DNA of 64,000 bases. Origin: Candidatus Obscuribacterales bacterium. Lineage in GTDB: Bacteria > Cyanobacteriota > Vampirovibrionia > Obscuribacterales > Obscuribacteraceae. This document shows, piece after piece, positions 34,583-43,383 of the stretch. The notes under the pieces were generated by a model. The model did not search any database. It saw nothing but the letters and a program-made list of their open reading frames with translations, and was not told the origin of the DNA. The stretch lies in NCBI GenBank assembly GCA_019750335.1, contig JAIEOQ010000002.1:186001-250000 (forward strand), given 5' to 3'. The translations under genes and the position numbers were made by a program. Numbering within the stretch: the stretch's first letter is position 1; every line of letters begins with the position of its first letter.

Positions 34583-36502
34583 TTATTGAATTCGACGTGA
34601 ACCAGGTCCATCAAACAGTTTATAAGCTTCTTTGAGCAAAGTTGAATCCACTTCTTCGTTATTGGTTTGCCCGACTGGCAAGGGCTCAATAACACGACTG
34701 ACCGGCTCGCTGCCGGATCGTTCTGGCGTTGGTGTTGACGCCGGCGCTACTGCTGCCGGTTTCAATAAAGAAGCACTGGCTAAATTAGCCGCCGGACGTT
34801 CAGCTTTTGCCGGTGCCGATTCGGCGGCCACTTTAACTCTGATATTTATGGCATTGCTAGCAACCACTTGCGCCGCGGCTTTTAGATATTCAATTTTTTG
34901 TTCGAGCATTTTTTGGAAATTTTCTTTGAGAACACCCAAAACAAGCTCATCGCCGGCAAGATTCAAAGGAAAAGCGTGAGTGGAAGCCAAACTATAAGTT
35001 GGTAGATGGCGACGCTGCAATTCATCAAGAATTTGTGACCACAGATATTCAATATCGGTGTCATTTCCAGTCGCTCTGACAGGAGCTGCCACGGTTTCTA
35101 CAACCGGCTCGGGTTCTGCAATCTGTACTACACTTATCTCTTCAGGCTCAGGCTCCGAAACTGGCGGTGGCGGTGCGTTAGCTATCACTGGCGCCGGCGG
35201 CGCTATTTGCGGTTGCGGCAAAGGAGTCGGAGCAGCAGCAGGGGTTTTAGCTGGTGTTGGCGCAACTGCCGGTCTTGCCGCCTGGACAGGCAAAGGTTGC
35301 CCTTGGCTAAGAGCCGATTCCAACTGAGCAACACGCTCGTTAAGTTCAGATATAAGCAGCATGTCATGCCGGTGACAGATCGAAAGTAATCCAACTTCTA
35401 AATGCATTGCCGGTCTGGTTGTACGACGACAACCTTGCTCTAATCTCTCGACCGCTTCAACTATTTGTCCCAGTTCAGCACGTTCAAACTGCGGAGCTAA
35501 CTCAAAAAGCTTAGCGATATACTGCTGAGAACCGACGATTAAACCTTCACCACCGGCCTGCTCTGCATTTTGCACAGTCTTCAGATAAGATGCTTTGAGA
35601 ATGTTCAAAAAATGTCTGGATAGCTCTTGAGCAATTACAGCTGGCTCTCGTCCGTCTACGGTGATACGGTGCAAAGCGCTAATTAGCTGCTCGCCGTCGC
35701 GTAAAAGAACATACTTGCTTATATCAAGCAAAACATCTTCATGCAAAGCACCAAATAGCCCAAGCAGATCGTTAACAGTTACCGGCTTGCCAGGCGCCGA
35801 CAGCAAACCAGCTTGATCAAGACTGCCTAAAGCATCACGCAGCCCCCCGGCTGAACGCCGAGCAATCAAACGTAAAGCATCCTCTTCAATTTCAATCTGT
35901 TCTTTGTCCGCGACCTGACGTAAATGAGTAATAAGCGGTTCTTGGGGGATCAGCTTGAACATCAAACGCTGACAGCGACTGACTATGGTTGGTAGAACTT
36001 TATGCTCTTCCGTTGTCGCTAAAATAAAAACTACACCGGCCGGCGGTTGCTCGATTGTTTTCAATAAAGCATTGAAAGCTTCTTTGCTGAGCATGTGACA
36101 TTCATCGATAATATAGACTTTGAACTCTCCGCCAACAGCGACCAGCGGTGCTCGTTCAATCAAAACACGTGCATCATCAACACTGTTGTTTGAAGCAGCA
36201 TCTATTTCAAAAACTGCCGGCGAATTCCCAACCGTAATCCCTTCACAGCAAGAGCAAGTTTGACAAGGCTCCACCGTTGGCTTGCCCGCTGTTTTGCAAT
36301 TTAGTGATTTAGCAAGAATACGTGCCGAGGAGGTCTTGCCTGTGCCGCGCGGACCTGTAAAGAGATAGGCGTGAGCAAGTCGATTATGGTTAATCGCATT
36401 GGTGAGAGTGCGGGTAACTCCCTCTTGTCCAATAAGTTCACCCAGAGATTGAGGGCGATACTTCAGATATAAAGGCTCGTAATGATTCAAGGGAGATTGC
36501 AA
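34583..36502 (-). CDS. dnaX: DNA polymerase III subunit gamma/tau
   Basis: 639 residues from a TTG at 36502, with GAGGTG at the correct distance upstream. The AAA+ clamp-loader domain starts YRPQSLGELIGQEGV. Walker A is GPRGTGKTSS, the zinc module is CQTCSCCEG with an upstream Cys, and Walker B is YIIDECHMLS; an arginine-finger/SRC motif (VSRCQRL) follows. Domain III extends to about 370, followed by a Pro/Ala-rich linker (about 395-480) and a C-terminal tau-like region. It loads the sliding clamp and bridges polymerase cores. Length suits a full tau form; I did not find an obvious slippery sequence. Confidence 0.97.
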   Translation of the reverse strand: MQSPLNHYEPLYLKYRPQSLGELIGQEGVTRTLTNAINHNRLAHAYLFTGPRGTGKTSSARILAKSLNCKTAGKPTVEPCQTCSCCEGITVGNSPAVFEIDAASNNSVDDARVLIERAPLVAVGGEFKVYIIDECHMLSKEAFNALLKTIEQPPAGVVFILATTEEHKVLPTIVSRCQRLMFKLIPQEPLITHLRQVADKEQIEIEEDALRLIARRSAGGLRDALGSLDQAGLLSAPGKPVTVNDLLGLFGALHEDVLLDISKYVLLRDGEQLISALHRITVDGREPAVIAQELSRHFLNILKASYLKTVQNAEQAGGEGLIVGSQQYIAKLFELAPQFERAELGQIVEAVERLEQGCRRTTRPAMHLEVGLLSICHRHDMLLISELNERVAQLESALSQGQPLPVQAARPAVAPTPAKTPAAAPTPLPQPQIAPPAPVIANAPPPPVSEPEPEEISVVQIAEPEPVVETVAAPVRATGNDTDIEYLWSQILDELQRRHLPTYSLASTHAFPLNLAGDELVLGVLKENFQKMLEQKIEYLKAAAQVVASNAINIRVKVAAESAPAKAERPAANLASASLLKPAAVAPASTPTPERSGSEPVSRVIEPLPVGQTNNEEVDSTLLKEAYKLFDGPGSRRIQ

Positions 36503-36598
36503 AAGAACACCTCAACCAATAGCCGGCTAAATTAAATGCCGGTCTACTGATCCTAACCTAAATCAAGGCAAGTTATTAATAGAGGTTTCTAAGCGTGC

Positions 36599-37759
36599 TT
36601 ATTTGACTGAAAAAATTAGAACACTGGCAACTTGCGGAGTCGCCGAAGATTTGCCCCGTACCAACTGAAAACCGACACGGCTGATTGGATATATATAGTT
36701 CTGTCCGTTGCCTGGGCGCGGTTCTTGCACAAGAAAAGCCGGTTCACCGAACTTCTGCTTTACGACTTGCAACTCATCGCCGAGGAATACGCCAAAATCA
36801 CGAGCAATCAAACTTTTATCAAAAATACGGATAGCATCCAGCAGGCCCTGGCGGAAAAACAGCTGTAAAGACGTAGTTGTCTCACCTTGTCTTTGCCAGC
36901 TCAAAACTGTCCAACCGTTTATTTTGTCATTTTTAATCGTGCCCATTGAAGCTAAAGCAGGTGTAACTTGGGCTTGAGAAACACCGAGACTGACAAGCGG
37001 AATCCCGGTGGCTACATGAGGCGGCAATAAGGCAATCACTTCGTTGCGACTATAACGCTCCTCAAGTGCTCCGTCTTGTCTGGCTCTGGTTTTAGATAGC
37101 TCAAGAGTTTGTTCTTCGGCCTGAAGCTTCAACTGCGGTTTACTTGCCGCCAAGGTTTTACGCTTTAGCTCAACATTAGCAACCGCTTCTTGCTTTTTAG
37201 CAGGCGCAGACAAAACAGCACCTTCTAAAGCTGCCGGCTCAGCTGCTGCCAACACCTCTTTATCTTTCTCCCAAAAGCCTAAGCGACTATTGTCGGCTTT
37301 AATTTGGCTTCGATAATCAAGAATTTGCTCTCGGGCTAAAGTACCACCTTTCCAGGTTTCCGGTCCAAGCTTATCTTCGGCTGCAGCCGGAACCTGAGCC
37401 AGGCGCGAGGAGGTTCCGCCTTGAGCCAAACGACCGCTTGAAACTCCCGCTTGGCGGTTATCTGCCAACAGTGAAAGCGCCGGAGAAGGTGCGACCCAGC
37501 CTTTGCTTGTCTCTTTGGGACGAATAGCTAAAGCATAATCAACACTACCGGGAGCTAAGTTTTTACCGCTACCGCCTGCAGCTTGGTTCATGGCAATCTG
37601 CGGTAAATTGCCAAATCGATTAAATATACTCTCCAGCAAAGTAACACTTTCAGCCGGCTGCGCATAGATCGACTTCTCCGCGCCAAGAGCCAAAGCCCTT
37701 GGTTGAGCCAAAGACAAAACAAGAAAAGCAAGCAAAGGAAACTTAAAAGAACTCGACAT
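36599..37759 (-). CDS. Secreted protein of unknown function
   Basis: 386 residues, ATG 1 bp downstream of the response regulator gene, so probably part of the same operon. A signal peptide ends near RALALGAE. The middle is low in complexity and rich in Ala, Lys and Glu (about 140-240). The C-terminal third (about 255-386) looks folded, with VLSWQRQGETTTSLQLFFRQ, LLDAIRIFDK and a Phe/Gly-rich QKFGEPAFLVQEPRPGNG. It may be a sensor input or an output of the CHASE2 two-component system. I recognise no family. Confidence 0.65.
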   Translation of the reverse strand: MSSSFKFPLLAFLVLSLAQPRALALGAEKSIYAQPAESVTLLESIFNRFGNLPQIAMNQAAGGSGKNLAPGSVDYALAIRPKETSKGWVAPSPALSLLADNRQAGVSSGRLAQGGTSSRLAQVPAAAEDKLGPETWKGGTLAREQILDYRSQIKADNSRLGFWEKDKEVLAAAEPAALEGAVLSAPAKKQEAVANVELKRKTLAASKPQLKLQAEEQTLELSKTRARQDGALEERYSRNEVIALLPPHVATGIPLVSLGVSQAQVTPALASMGTIKNDKINGWTVLSWQRQGETTTSLQLFFRQGLLDAIRIFDKSLIARDFGVFLGDELQVVKQKFGEPAFLVQEPRPGNGQNYIYPISRVGFQLVRGKSSATPQVASVLIFSVK

Positions 37760-37760
37760 A

Positions 37761-38480
37761 CTAACTTTCGCTCCCTGCTTTATTTTCTAAGAAACGGCTT
37801 TCCCATTCGTCAAGTTCGGATTGATTGATCAATCCACGCTTGTAAGCCATATACACCGCTCGGCAGCGCTGATTATGTTCAGTATCGCCCTGCTCACTGC
37901 GTCCTTGAATAGCCATTTTTGAATAGAGCGATTTTAAACGAGATTGAACAGCTTTTTCAGTCAAATAAAGACGGCGAGCGATAGCCGAGTCGGTCAGACC
38001 AAGAGCGATACAAGCAAGAGCCTCAAATTCAGCGGGAGTTAAGCTTGTAGCCCGATTTTGTGTCCGTTGAATAACCCGCGAAATACCGGGATGGATCCAG
38101 CAATCACCGCCCAGTACGGCTTTTGCTGCTTCAATCACTTGTTCGTTGGAAGCGCTTTTCAAAACATAGCCGAAAACTCCGTCAGCTGGAACAACTTTCC
38201 AAAGTTGGCGAACATAAACTTCGTCAGAAAAATTGGAGAGGATGATAATGCCGGTGTTCGGTATTGATTGCAGAATCTGTTCAGCAGCTTTGATCCCGGA
38301 CAAAGCCGGCATTTTTATGTCTAAAAAAACAAGTTTCGGTTTTATTTTAAGAACAGTTTCAACAGCTTGCTGCCCATCAGCTACTTCATGAAAAGGAGCT
38401 TGCTCAGGCAGATTTTTTTCAAGCAATTCTTTAATCCAACTTCGATCTCTCTCTTCATCGTCAGCAATAAGAATGGTCAT
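37761..38480 (-). CDS. NarL/LuxR-family response regulator
   Basis: 239 residues, ATG at 38480 overlapping the kinase stop by 4 bp. The receiver has DDEERD near the N-terminus and phosphoacceptor Asp54 in LVFLDIKMP. The C-terminal LuxR-type HTH is LTPAEFEALACIALGLTDSA, with recognition helix TEKAVQSRLKSLYSKM. A C-terminal extension of about 40 residues follows. Overlap with the CHASE2 histidine kinase gene makes them a cognate pair. Confidence 0.93.
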   Translation of the reverse strand: MTILIADDEERDRSWIKELLEKNLPEQAPFHEVADGQQAVETVLKIKPKLVFLDIKMPALSGIKAAEQILQSIPNTGIIILSNFSDEVYVRQLWKVVPADGVFGYVLKSASNEQVIEAAKAVLGGDCWIHPGISRVIQRTQNRATSLTPAEFEALACIALGLTDSAIARRLYLTEKAVQSRLKSLYSKMAIQGRSEQGDTEHNQRCRAVYMAYKRGLINQSELDEWESRFLENKAGSES

Positions 38481-40345
38481 ACGCCTTCCTTTTCTATGTA
38501 AGTTTCTAATTCCATCGTTATGCTAAATTCGGTGCCTGATTTATACAGCTTAGGCCGGCGCCAGCTTACTTGCGCACCAATAAGCGCCGCCCGGTGCCTG
38601 ATGTTCAGTAAACCATGGGCCTCCGGCTTGACTGCTTTTGGATCAATACCGCAACCATTATCCACAACCAGAATTTTCAAAAGCGAGCCGTTTCGCAAAA
38701 CCTGCACAGAAACCTTATTTGCTTGTGAATGTTTTCTGACATTATTCAACGACTCTTGCACCATGCGATAAAGCTGCAATTTGGCGAACTCGGGTACATG
38801 GCTTTCTTGGACCTCGGCAGCAGTTTGAAAGATTCCCTCAATCGGCATTTCGCGTTCAATAATTCGCACAAGATTTTCCAAGGCCGGAAAAAACCCCATT
38901 GTTTCCAACACCGAAGGGTGTAGATCATTTATTACCCGACGCATCTCCTGAATTGTTTCATCCAGCTTTTCACGAACTATTCTTGGCTCCGGATCAGTGT
39001 CAGGTAGCTTATCTACCATACGAGCAATAGACGAAAGAGCCGGTAAAGTTTCATCATGTAGATCTTCAGCAATTCGCTTACGTTCATCTTCGGCACGAAC
39101 TTGCATCATTTTTCGCGTAGCAGCAAGCTCCTTGTTTTTTTCGCGTAAATCGCTGTCGAGATAAATTACGGTACCAAGAACAAAACCGGCCAAGACAGTC
39201 ACAAGCGGCGTAACTAGCGGTAAAGCCAAATGCATGGACTGAAATGCAAATTGCGAAAGTACAACAAGTAGAAGTGAAAAACCGCCGGCAAATAAGGTTC
39301 TTCTCCCTAAAGGCAAAATAGAGGATAAAGCCCCGGCTAAAGCGCCAATTACAACCAAGACTTGCTTAGCGTACTCCGGAGGACAGTTCCAAATAATTTC
39401 ATTGTTCATCACCGTGGACAAAGCATGAGCATGCATGAAAATTTCCGGCTGTTCTTTATGAAAAGGAGATTTGGCTCGCGCCGGGTCCTGCTTACGTGGA
39501 GTCAAAGTCGAACCAATAAGAACAATTTTGTCTTTAAAAAGAGCATCATTGAATTGGGTCTCAAGAACATCGCCCATTGAATAAAGCGGATAGCTAAGAT
39601 CGTGATAGTTAATATAAGCCAGCTGATCTTTATGTTGAGCAGTCATTTTGCTTACATAATCAACTCCCGAAATACGCCCATAAGCATTAAGAGCGGCTCG
39701 TGTTAAAGAAGGAACAAGCTCCGTGCTAGAAATTTCATTCGGCAAAGAAACCGCCGAATCGTCCGGTAAGCGCAAAACCATGCCCCCGGCTTCTTTTATT
39801 AGTTCATGATAGCCGTATGCTACACAATGATTGAGCAAGTCGGCCGCCGGCAAATCAGTGCTTCCTTCCAGGCTGCCGAAAAGAGACAGCACAACATTAT
39901 GATGTCGCGAAAGAGTAGACACAAGCTCGGGACTGGTCGCACCACGTAAATCAAGGTCGACGATGATTAAAAGCGGATCCCCTCGCTCCTCAATCTTATT
40001 GATCAACTCAGCCAATCTGTCCTGCGCTTTTTGCTCGTTAAAACGAGCCACGCCTATATCAAACTGAGAGGCATCGTCAAAAGCAACCAGACAAATGGAT
40101 TGAGCCGCCTTAGTCGGAGACTCTCTATTCAAACTTTCAGCAATTTTATAACGCCATTCGAACATGCTCATTTCCATCGTTTCAAGCAAAGGCGAACCGT
40201 TGCAAAAAAGTGAAACCAAACAACCGAGGAGCGCACCAAAAAAAAGACGCAAAAAGAGCAGACGTTGATTAGCGTCTCTTTGGTCAGTTTCGATTGATAA
40301 GCCAAGGCGCTTCAAGTACGCCCTCTTGTTTTTTGCCTTAAGCAC
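38477..40345 (-). CDS. CHASE2-domain sensor histidine kinase
   Basis: 622 residues from a GTG at 40345. An N-terminal membrane helix is followed by an extracytoplasmic CHASE2 domain (SICLVAFDDAS, IIVDLDLRG, DKIVLIGSTLTPRK). Three membrane helices come next (about 330-405), as is usual for CHASE2. The kinase core is of the HisKA_3 type: phosphoacceptor His in KRIAEDLHDETLPALSS, N-box NNVRKHSQANK and G-box DNGCGIDP. These kinases pair with NarL-type regulators, exactly as here. The signal is unknown. The 155-bp gap upstream is shared with the divergent VIT-vWA gene. Confidence 0.94.
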   Translation of the reverse strand: MLKAKNKRAYLKRLGLSIETDQRDANQRLLFLRLFFGALLGCLVSLFCNGSPLLETMEMSMFEWRYKIAESLNRESPTKAAQSICLVAFDDASQFDIGVARFNEQKAQDRLAELINKIEERGDPLLIIVDLDLRGATSPELVSTLSRHHNVVLSLFGSLEGSTDLPAADLLNHCVAYGYHELIKEAGGMVLRLPDDSAVSLPNEISSTELVPSLTRAALNAYGRISGVDYVSKMTAQHKDQLAYINYHDLSYPLYSMGDVLETQFNDALFKDKIVLIGSTLTPRKQDPARAKSPFHKEQPEIFMHAHALSTVMNNEIIWNCPPEYAKQVLVVIGALAGALSSILPLGRRTLFAGGFSLLLVVLSQFAFQSMHLALPLVTPLVTVLAGFVLGTVIYLDSDLREKNKELAATRKMMQVRAEDERKRIAEDLHDETLPALSSIARMVDKLPDTDPEPRIVREKLDETIQEMRRVINDLHPSVLETMGFFPALENLVRIIEREMPIEGIFQTAAEVQESHVPEFAKLQLYRMVQESLNNVRKHSQANKVSVQVLRNGSLLKILVVDNGCGIDPKAVKPEAHGLLNIRHRAALIGAQVSWRRPKLYKSGTEFSITMELETYIEKEGV

Positions 40346-40367
40346 ATGCCAAACAAGTTAATAGTAA

Positions 40368-40425
40368 CCCAGAAAGAGGATGTGTTTTCTGGGAAAAACC
40401 CTAGAGCAGACAAATCGGTTTTCCC
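40368..40425. promoter_or_regulatory. Two mutually exclusive hairpins upstream of the VIT-vWA gene
   Basis: Hairpin A pairs CCCAGAAA (40368-40375) with TTTCTGGG (40386-40393). Hairpin B pairs GGGAAAAACC (40391-40400, one bulged A) with GGTTTTCCC (40417-40425). They share GGG at 40391-40393, so only one can form. They lie 76-133 bases before the ATG of the plus-strand gene, in the gap shared with the CHASE2 kinase gene. Confidence 0.3.
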
Positions 40426-40500
40426 GGCGCTAAAAAGGCAAAGCAAAGATAGTCTTTTTATATACAACGGCTATCGCTTAACGCTTAAAGAGGTCTAACT

Positions 40501-42693
40501 ATGAAAACGCGGATTTTGCCGATTTTAACCGTCCTAGCCTTACTTTTAGCCAAAGAAGCAGATGCTGCCGGAATGATTGTGATCGATCCATTTATAGGAA
40601 CCGGTCCGCGGATCTCTTTACCGCCACGAAATCAACCACCTTTATTGAAAGGCGCTGTCAGCTTTGGCTTACGTTTAGAAAGCACACAAAGCAAAGTAGA
40701 AATTGTCGATCAAGTAGCCAAGACCTACATTATTCAAACCTTTGCCAATGATACCGACCGCAATTTAGCCGGAACTTATTTGTTTCCTTTACCCGAGGAT
40801 ACGACTTTTAGCTCTTTCTCTTTACACATAGACGGCAAACCGGTAGAAGGAAAAATTTTGGAAGCTCAGGAAGCTCGCCGCCAATATGAAGAGATTGTCA
40901 GAGCGATGGTCGATCCCGGACTGCTCGAACATTCAGGTGAACGAGCTGTGCGCGCGCGGATTTTTCCGATTCCGGCCCACGGTAAGAAAAAAGTCGAGTT
41001 GGAATATACACAATTATTGAAAGCCGAAAACGGGATCATCAAATACCGATTTCCTTTGCGTAGCAATAGCGAATCACAAACTCCGGAGGGACTAGATCTG
41101 AGCTTGCGCTTGGCGAATAAAACAGAGATCCGCACCATTTGGTCTCCCAGCCATAAAATAAACGTACACAAAGATAATCCGCACAAAGCATTGATTTCAC
41201 TTAGCGAAAAGGAAAGCTTGCCGGATAAAGATTTCTCTTTGTATTACAGCGTTTCGGATAAAGAACTCGCCTGTAGCTTGCTCAATCATAAAAATATGGA
41301 TCAAGACGGCTATTTTCTGCTCGCCTTAACACCGCCGGCCCAAGCTAAAGAAACGATTCAAAAAGATGTGATTTTTGCCGCCGATTGCTCCGGGTCGATG
41401 CAAGGTCAGCGCATGGAGCAAAACAAAAAAGCTTTGAGCTATCTGGTTAACTCATTGAACGCAAACGATCGCTTTTCGCTGGTTACATTTAACACCGATG
41501 TTGAGGTTTACAGCCAGCAACTGGTTCAAGCTACCGCTGAGAATAAAAGAAAAGCCTTACATTTCATTGCCGAGCTTACCGCCGCCGGCGGTACCAATAT
41601 CGGCGATGCTCTACGTACCGCCAATAGTATCTTCAGCTTAAATAAAGAGCGACCATCATATTTGGTTTTGATCACCGACGGCGAACCAACAGTTGGCGAA
41701 ACCAGCATTCCGGGCTTACTGAAGCTGGTAGACGCACAAAAAGAGATCCGCTTGTTTGATTTCGGTATTGGTTATGATCTAAACACAAAATTGCTCGATA
41801 AACTGGCGGCTCACAATCACGGGATCACTCAGTATGTCGAACCGGATGAGAATATGGAAGTTGCTCTAGGCAGCTTTGCCGATAAGATCCGCAACCCAGT
41901 GCTTTCGCAAGTTAAAATCAGCTGCGAAGGAGTACAGCTTAAGGATGTTTATCCACGCGAAATAAAAGAACTTTTTGCCGGTTCGCAAGTCATGTTACTT
42001 GGACGTTATCGGGGAGCCGGTCCGGCAACTCTTCATTTAAGCGGTACCGTTAACGGCAAAGCTAAAGCTTACGATTTCGCGCTGAATTTTGCCCCTGTCG
42101 CTCCGGACAAAACTTATTTGCAAAGACTTTGGGCTATGCGGCGCATTGCTCACCTGAGCGAAGTAGCCCAGGAAAACGGTAATAACAAAGAGATTGTTGA
42201 CGAGATAGTCATGCTCTCCAATCGTTATGGCATTATCTCCGCTTATACTTCTTTTCTTGTCACCGAGCCTAAAAAGCCCCAAGGCGCAAACGCACCGGTG
42301 GCTTTATCCATGAACAAAGACGAAGTGCAGGAGCTTCGCTTCCAAGAGCGCAGAGATTTTAGTGGAGGCGGCGCTGTCCAACAAGCTAAAGCTCTGACCG
42401 GCTTGAAACTTGAGACTGTCGCCCTGACACCGAATTCAGCCAAAAACGGCATCCGCACAGCGGCTGACAAAACTTTCTATCTGCGTCATGGTATTTGGAC
42501 AGACAGTACTTTTTCCGAAGCCAATCGCAAAAATTTAGAACAAATAGTATTTGCTAGCCCGCAATATTTTGCTCTTGTTAAACAAAATCCTCAAGTCGCC
42601 AAATACTTATCTATAGGGCAAAGAATAATTCTGGTCTATCAAAATCGCTTTTACGAAATTATCGAACAATCTAATTCAAAAACTTATCGCTGA
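40501..42693 (+). CDS. VIT and von Willebrand A domain protein
   Basis: 730 residues, ATG with AGAGGT upstream. A signal peptide ends near EADAAGM. The VIT domain (about 50-175) includes GTYLFPLPEDTTFSSFSLHI and EARRQYEEIV. The vWA domain follows (about 290-460) with MIDAS residues DCSGSMQG, TNIGDAL and LITDGEP. The layout is that of inter-alpha-trypsin-inhibitor heavy-chain-like bacterial surface proteins. Unlike the related sortase-target proteins, no LPxTG sorting signal or C-terminal anchor is seen. The C-terminal ~90 residues form a separate unit (KTFYLRHGIWTDSTFSEANR). Its last 23 bases overlap the convergent gene. Confidence 0.92.
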   Translation: MKTRILPILTVLALLLAKEADAAGMIVIDPFIGTGPRISLPPRNQPPLLKGAVSFGLRLESTQSKVEIVDQVAKTYIIQTFANDTDRNLAGTYLFPLPEDTTFSSFSLHIDGKPVEGKILEAQEARRQYEEIVRAMVDPGLLEHSGERAVRARIFPIPAHGKKKVELEYTQLLKAENGIIKYRFPLRSNSESQTPEGLDLSLRLANKTEIRTIWSPSHKINVHKDNPHKALISLSEKESLPDKDFSLYYSVSDKELACSLLNHKNMDQDGYFLLALTPPAQAKETIQKDVIFAADCSGSMQGQRMEQNKKALSYLVNSLNANDRFSLVTFNTDVEVYSQQLVQATAENKRKALHFIAELTAAGGTNIGDALRTANSIFSLNKERPSYLVLITDGEPTVGETSIPGLLKLVDAQKEIRLFDFGIGYDLNTKLLDKLAAHNHGITQYVEPDENMEVALGSFADKIRNPVLSQVKISCEGVQLKDVYPREIKELFAGSQVMLLGRYRGAGPATLHLSGTVNGKAKAYDFALNFAPVAPDKTYLQRLWAMRRIAHLSEVAQENGNNKEIVDEIVMLSNRYGIISAYTSFLVTEPKKPQGANAPVALSMNKDEVQELRFQERRDFSGGGAVQQAKALTGLKLETVALTPNSAKNGIRTAADKTFYLRHGIWTDSTFSEANRKNLEQIVFASPQYFALVKQNPQVAKYLSIGQRIILVYQNRFYEIIEQSNSKTYR

Positions 42694-43132
42694 CCCGATA
42701 CATAACATATCCTCGTTTGATAAAAGCTTCTTTGAGATCATCCAGATTTATTTTTGTCCGGTCATAAACAACCAGGGCTTCGGCATAACTTAAAGCGTCC
42801 GCCACATAAACCGGTCTTGGTGAACGAAGCGGTTTATTGATCGTTAGCTTCTTGACCCCGGGTAAAGCACTAATTTTATCTTGGAGGTTTTGCACACAAG
42901 AAAAACACATAGAACCGGAAAGTTTCATCGATGCTTGATGCAACTCTTCCGCGACAGCAGGACTTGATTCTTGAGGCAGGAGCGCCGGTGTCGTCTCATT
43001 CCCAAAAGAGGTGGAACCGCCTAATTCCAAGACTCCCGAGGAATGCTCCTCTTCAGCGCAGAGCGGCAAAGCCAGGGCTAAAACACAGGTTAAAGCCAGA
43101 TAAACTTTGCTGATTGCTAGGGGCTGCTTCAT
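42671..43132 (-). CDS. Secreted heavy-metal-associated (HMA) domain protein
   Basis: 153 residues, ATG start. A signal peptide precedes EEEHSSG, then a short polar linker and an HMA-like domain (about 67-150). The metal-binding loop is MCFSC (Cys76, Cys79), followed by LQDKISALPGVKKLTIN and a C-terminal DDLKEAFIKRGYVMYRV typical of the fold. MxCxxC domains bind Cu(I) or related soft metals. Export suggests a periplasmic metal-binding or thiol role. Neither neighbour is a metal transporter. The 3' end overlaps the VIT-vWA gene by 23 bp. Confidence 0.8.
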   Translation of the reverse strand: MKQPLAISKVYLALTCVLALALPLCAEEEHSSGVLELGGSTSFGNETTPALLPQESSPAVAEELHQASMKLSGSMCFSCVQNLQDKISALPGVKKLTINKPLRSPRPVYVADALSYAEALVVYDRTKINLDDLKEAFIKRGYVMYRVSDKFLN

Positions 43133-43383
43133 AATTATTCAAATAAAGACTGCCACTATACTCCAACAATTCGCAGAATATGACAAGCCTTTAATTTAAG
43201 TATACTCCTGTCTGTCTTTTCAATAATCAATATTTCGTTCGATTTTTTCAGTTTTATGCCCTGAAAGGCCCATTTGGTGGTTGATTAAGGTTCTTTAGAC
43301 AGCAAGACAATTTCTTATAAGACAAAGATATGTGGCTGATTGCTATGATGGGGTGCTTAGCGCTTTGAAAGAACAAGGCTCCG

